Position numbers and translations under genes: made by a program. Below the pieces are notes generated by a model that saw only the letters and a list, made by a program, of their open reading frames with translations, was not told where the DNA came from and did not search any database. From assembly GCA_016212085.1 (NCBI GenBank), contig JACRHL010000004.1, positions 1 through 40,669 on the forward strand: a DNA stretch of 40,669 bases, in the 5' to 3' direction. Shown here one piece after another: positions 38,039 through 40,669 of the stretch. This DNA comes from Nitrospirota bacterium (GTDB lineage: Bacteria > Nitrospirota > JACRHL01). Each line of letters starts with the position of its first letter. Within the stretch, counting starts at the first letter, position 1.

Positions 38039-38257
38039 ATGTTGGAAAAGTCCGTCCACGGGCTTCTGACGCGCGCCGCCGGAAACGCGCTGCTGGCGGC
38101 GGCGCTGGCGGGCGTGCCGCTCGCGGCGGGGGGCTGCGCCCGCCTGCCGCCGGAGGTGGCGGCGCAGGTGGCCGCCCCCGGCCCGGCGGAGCCCAGCCAC
38201 TACGCCCTGAAGGGCGCTCCGGACCCGCCCGGCCCGCGCGCGCGGGCCGCCCGGTGA
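38039..38257 (+). CDS. Small putative lipoprotein
   Basis: 72 residues. A signal-peptide-like core (NALLAAALAGVPLAAGGC) ends in a lipobox-like AGGC with Cys at about 33, and the mature part is short and Pro/Ala-rich. It starts three bases after the porin stop, and its own stop overlaps the next start by four bases (GTGA). Its first codons coincide with a degenerate repeat (38043-38070), so the exact N terminus is uncertain. No family recognised. Confidence 0.5.
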   Translation: MLEKSVHGLLTRAAGNALLAAALAGVPLAAGGCARLPPEVAAQVAAPGPAEPSHYALKGAPDPPGPRARAAR

Positions 38258-39201
38258 GGGGGTGGGCCGCCCTGGCCGCGTGGCTGGCGTGCGCCTGCGC
38301 CGGCATGCCGGTGACGCGGGTTCTGGACGGCCCGCCGGGGGTGGACGGCACCCTGGAGCTGGCGGACGGCCAGATCGCCGTGAGCCCCGCCGGCGGGCCG
38401 CTGGGGGTGTTCCTCTCCCTGTTCCCGGAGTCGTTCCACCCCTACGTGCACGGCGGGGTGGTGGCCGTGGAACGGGACGGCGCGGTGGTCTACCACGCCA
38501 TGGGGGTGCCCCGCCCGCACCTTGAGGGCCCACCCACCGACGCCACCGGCGGCGGCGTGTTCCGCACGCCGCTGGCGGATTATGTGGCCATGCAGGGCAC
38601 CGTGCACCTGTTCCAGCCGCCGCCGGGGGTGGACGGGGAACGGGTGGCGGCGTTCGCCCGCGCCCGGTACCGGGCGGGCACCCCCTTCGACCCCTATTTC
38701 GACAGCACCGACCGGGCCCGCCTGTACTGCACCGAGTTCGTGGCGGCGGCCCTGGAGGCGGGCGGCGGCGGGCCGTATCCCGTCAGCCCCAACCGCCGCA
38801 ACCGGTCCCTGGCGGTGGTGCGGGAGTGGCTCAAGGTCGACGCGCGCGGCGCCATCCAGGCCGACACCCTGGTGGCGGGCGCCCGCCCCCTGGCCACCCT
38901 GAGCGCCCGCGACAGCGCCCCCCAGGCGCGCCTGCGGCGGGCCTGGACGGCGGAACTGCACCGCCGCTTCGGCGCCGACCAGCGCATCGGCTACCTGTTC
39001 GAGTGGACCGGCATCCGCCTGCGCTTCCGCCCGGACGTGCTGGCCTTCCGGGAGCGCGCCCTGGCCCTGGCCGACGCCGCCCCGCCCCCGGACCAGGCGG
39101 CCGCCGACGCCGCCGTGCGCGCCCTGGCGGACGACCTGTTCGGCCCCCTCCCCGAGGCGCCGCGCGTGGCGGCCGCGGGCCCCCGCTGCCCGTCCTGCTG
39201 A
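38254..39201 (+). CDS. YiiX/YebB-like permuted papain-fold hydrolase, exported
   Basis: 315 residues from GTG at 38254. The hydrophobic N terminus contains LACACAG, so it may be a lipoprotein or secreted. The His66 region (HPYVHGGVVAVER) and Cys159 (ARLYCTEFVAAAL) fit the permuted NlpC/P60 catalytic His and Cys; TPFDPYFDSTDRARLYC is the typical surrounding segment. These enzymes hydrolyse amide or ester bonds in cell-envelope compounds; the substrate is unknown. The start overlaps the lipoprotein stop, suggesting coupled translation and shared function. Confidence 0.8.
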   Translation: MRGWAALAAWLACACAGMPVTRVLDGPPGVDGTLELADGQIAVSPAGGPLGVFLSLFPESFHPYVHGGVVAVERDGAVVYHAMGVPRPHLEGPPTDATGGGVFRTPLADYVAMQGTVHLFQPPPGVDGERVAAFARARYRAGTPFDPYFDSTDRARLYCTEFVAAALEAGGGGPYPVSPNRRNRSLAVVREWLKVDARGAIQADTLVAGARPLATLSARDSAPQARLRRAWTAELHRRFGADQRIGYLFEWTGIRLRFRPDVLAFRERALALADAAPPPDQAAADAAVRALADDLFGPLPEAPRVAAAGPRCPSC

Positions 39202-39257
39202 CCGGCCGGACGGAGAACGGCCCACATCCGGCGCGGCGGGTGGTAAGCTGTTGGCCC

Positions 39258-39800
39258 ATGCACCGCCTGTTCGTCGCCATCGATTTTCCCAAGACCGCGC
39301 GCGAGCGGCTGTCCATGCTGTGCCACGGCCTGCCCGACGCGCGCTGGATCGATCCCGCCCAGATGCACCTCACCGTGCGCTTCATCGGCGAGGTGGAGGG
39401 CTCGGTGATGCTGGACGTGCGGGAGGCCCTGGCCACCGTGGTGATGACCCCGTTCGAGCTGATGCTCATGGGCGTCGGCCACTTTCCGCCACGCGGCAAG
39501 CCCACCACCCTGTGGACCGGGGCCGACGGCGGCGACGCCCTGCACACCCTGTTCGCCCGCGTGAGCCGCGCCCTGGAGGGGGCGGGCATCGCGCCGGAGG
39601 GGCGAAAGTACATGCCCCACGTCACCCTGGCACGGCTTTCCGGCACGCCGCCCACCCGCGTGGCGGGCTACATGCAGCACCACGCCGCCTTCACCGTGCC
39701 CCCCTTCCCGGTGACCGCGTTCCACCTCTACGAGAGCACCCTCACCGCCAAGGGGGCGCTGCACCGCAAGGCCGCCAGCTACCCCCTGCACGCGGGTTAG
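39258..39800 (+). CDS. thpR: RNA 2',3'-cyclic phosphodiesterase ThpR (LigT family)
   Basis: 180 residues, the family's normal length. Both HxTx catalytic motifs are present: His37 ([12 protein letters not shown]) and His121 (PHVTLARL). The N terminus RLFVAIDFP is also typical. It opens 2',3'-cyclic phosphates on RNA ends. It begins 56 bp after the YiiX-like gene and is followed four bases later by yjbQ. Confidence 0.96.
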   Translation: MHRLFVAIDFPKTARERLSMLCHGLPDARWIDPAQMHLTVRFIGEVEGSVMLDVREALATVVMTPFELMLMGVGHFPPRGKPTTLWTGADGGDALHTLFARVSRALEGAGIAPEGRKYMPHVTLARLSGTPPTRVAGYMQHHAAFTVPPFPVTAFHLYESTLTAKGALHRKAASYPLHAG

Positions 39801-39804
39801 GGCC

Positions 39805-40227
39805 ATGCAAAGCTTCCGCAAGGAGATCTGGCTCGAGATCCCCACCCGCCGGGCGTTCGTCAACATCACCCCGCAGGTGGCGGCGGCCCTGGCGGAGAGC
39901 GGCATCCGGGAGGGGCTGTGCCTGGTGAACGCCATGCACATCACCGCCTCGGTGTTCATCAACGACGACGAGAGCGGCCTGCACCACGACTATGAGCAGT
40001 GGCTGGAGACCCTGGCGCCGTTCAACGCCTCGCCCCAGGTGTACCACCACAACCGCACCGGGGAGGACAACGCCGACGCCCACCTGAAGCGCCAGGTCAT
40101 GGGGCGCGAGGTGGTGGTGGCGGTCACCGATGGCCACCTGGACTTCGGCACCTGGGAGCAGATCTTTTACGGGGAGTTCGACGGCCGGCGCCGCAAGCGC
40201 GTGCTGGTGAAGATCATCGGCGAGTAG
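39805..40227 (+). CDS. yjbQ: YjbQ family (UPF0047) secondary thiamine-phosphate synthase-like protein
   Basis: 140 residues, a single domain of standard length. Conserved features are [40 protein letters not shown] and the [15 protein letters not shown] block near the end. Members are annotated secondary thiamine-phosphate synthase on limited evidence; the physiological role is unclear. It follows thpR by four bases in an operon. Confidence 0.95.
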   Translation: MQSFRKEIWLEIPTRRAFVNITPQVAAALAESGIREGLCLVNAMHITASVFINDDESGLHHDYEQWLETLAPFNASPQVYHHNRTGEDNADAHLKRQVMGREVVVAVTDGHLDFGTWEQIFYGEFDGRRRKRVLVKIIGE

Positions 40228-40295
40228 CCCCCCACGCCCGCACCCCACGCCCGACATGCGCGGCGGATGGGTGATTGTCTCTGGCAGGATGTAAT

Positions 40296-40343
40296 AAAAC
40301 GGCCCCCGCCCCCGCCGTGACGGTGGAGGGGGCGGTGCCGTTT
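40296..40343 (+). terminator. Probable terminator of the thpR-yjbQ transcript
   Basis: Stem with arms AAACGGC-CCC-CGCCCCC and GGGGGCG-GT-GCCGTTT, loop near 40318, ending TTTCTT. On the minus strand it ends GCCGTTTTATT, so it may work both ways. Confidence 0.6.
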
Positions 40344-40412
40344 CTTGCCCCCGCCCGGGGGCCCCCGGGGACGACCAGGAACCGGGGCACCCAGGCGGGG
40401 GAGCGGGGGAGC

Positions 40413-40527
40413 GTGCCGGGCCTTCCAGCGCAGGCGCGGAGCGAACGGCCTTTGGCGTTTGCCGAAAGGCCCGGCACCGGGGGCGGCAGGTCAGGAGAAA
40501 ACCGCCGCCCCCGATCCCCTGTTTTTT
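40413..40527. other. Unclassified structured region, two strong hairpins and a T-run
   Basis: A perfect 12-bp stem pairs 40413-40424 with 40466-40477 and encloses 41 nt. Directly after it, GGGGGCGGC (40479-40487) pairs with 40504-40512, extended by GGT/ACC across a bulged A, with loop CAGGAGAAA. Six T follow at 40522-40527. No coding frame is convincing. I could not match it to RNase P RNA, SRP RNA, 6S, tmRNA or a riboswitch class by eye. Confidence 0.45.
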
Positions 40528-40580
40528 GGCTCGAAAGGCGGAACGTTACGACACCTTCCGAACCGAAACCCGTCATGTTC

Positions 40581-40630
40581 GCCGAGCCCCGCAAACCGGC
40601 CGGGCCAGCGGCCGGTTTGCGGGGCTCGGC
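40581..40630. repeat. Perfect 21-bp inverted repeat
   Basis: Arms 40581-40601 and 40610-40630 are exactly complementary, with an 8-nt spacer GGGCCAGC. There is no T-run on either side. It could be a terminator without a U-tract, a protein site or an end of a mobile repeat. The neighbour to the right is outside the window. Confidence 0.85.
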
Positions 40631-40669
40631 CGTGCCGGCGCGGCCCGCGATGAGGGCACGGGCAGCGCC

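Noticed and set aside
36425-38533. Long minus-strand frame across E3, the porin and the hydrolase
   Set aside because: It opposes well-supported plus-strand genes and runs through a repeat; no motifs.
40413-40527. SRP RNA or RNase P RNA
   Set aside because: The AGGTCAGGA stretch recalls SRP RNA, but the conserved GGAAGCAGC loop and the RNase P core motifs are absent.

Overview
The window is very GC-rich (about 70% or more by eye) and comes from a motile, chemotactic Gram-negative bacterium, almost certainly of the Pseudomonadota. It carries an outer-membrane porin ending in Phe, lipoprotein-like and signal-peptide proteins, an FlrC/FleR-type sigma-54 regulator, a sigma-54-like promoter before flgB and a sigma-28-like promoter before motA. 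The unbroken order flgB-flgC-fliE-fliF-fliG-fliH-fliI-fliJ-(MotE-like)-fliK is unlike the split enterobacterial arrangement. I cannot name the genus.

Layout. 1-7674 (minus strand): basal-body/export operon, running off the left edge inside fliK. 7675-8234: flgB promoter region with an inserted structured repeat (E1). 8235-12289 (minus): a secreted TPR protein and the sigma-54 flagellar regulator. 12445-13272 (minus): macrodomain protein and a four-cysteine mini-protein. 13556-16518 (plus): lon and a VOC protein. 16654-18589 (plus): promoter, structured leader resembling a transcription attenuator, and an SLC13-type transporter. 18924-20021 (plus): PAS-HD-GYP protein. 20206-22073 (minus): motA-motB. 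22181-22591: three tandem copies of a 137-bp repeat. 22590-23378 (minus): fdhD. 23516-26002 (plus): hybrid histidine kinase, meeting a convergent polytopic membrane protein (25999-27822, minus). 28040-28182: repeat E2. 28185-36191 (minus): chemotaxis operon mcp(heme)-cheA-cheW-mcp-cheD-cheB. 36478-36620: repeat E3. 36893-40227 (plus): porin, small lipoprotein, YiiX-like hydrolase, thpR, yjbQ. 40228-40669: no gene seen, but several strong inverted repeats.

How it fits together. The window holds most of a motility programme: MS ring, switch and export genes, stator, class-specific promoters, the regulator that probably fires flgB, and a receptor-kinase-adaptation module. The HD-GYP protein next to motAB could link cyclic-di-GMP to motility. 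The main novelty candidates are (i) three dispersed 143-165 bp elements with 16-bp terminal inverted repeats, 4-bp flanking duplications and covarying internal stems, (ii) the possible attenuator leader of the SLC13 transporter, and (iii) a structured gene-free stretch at the right edge. All functional statements come from reading motifs by eye; no search or folding program was run.
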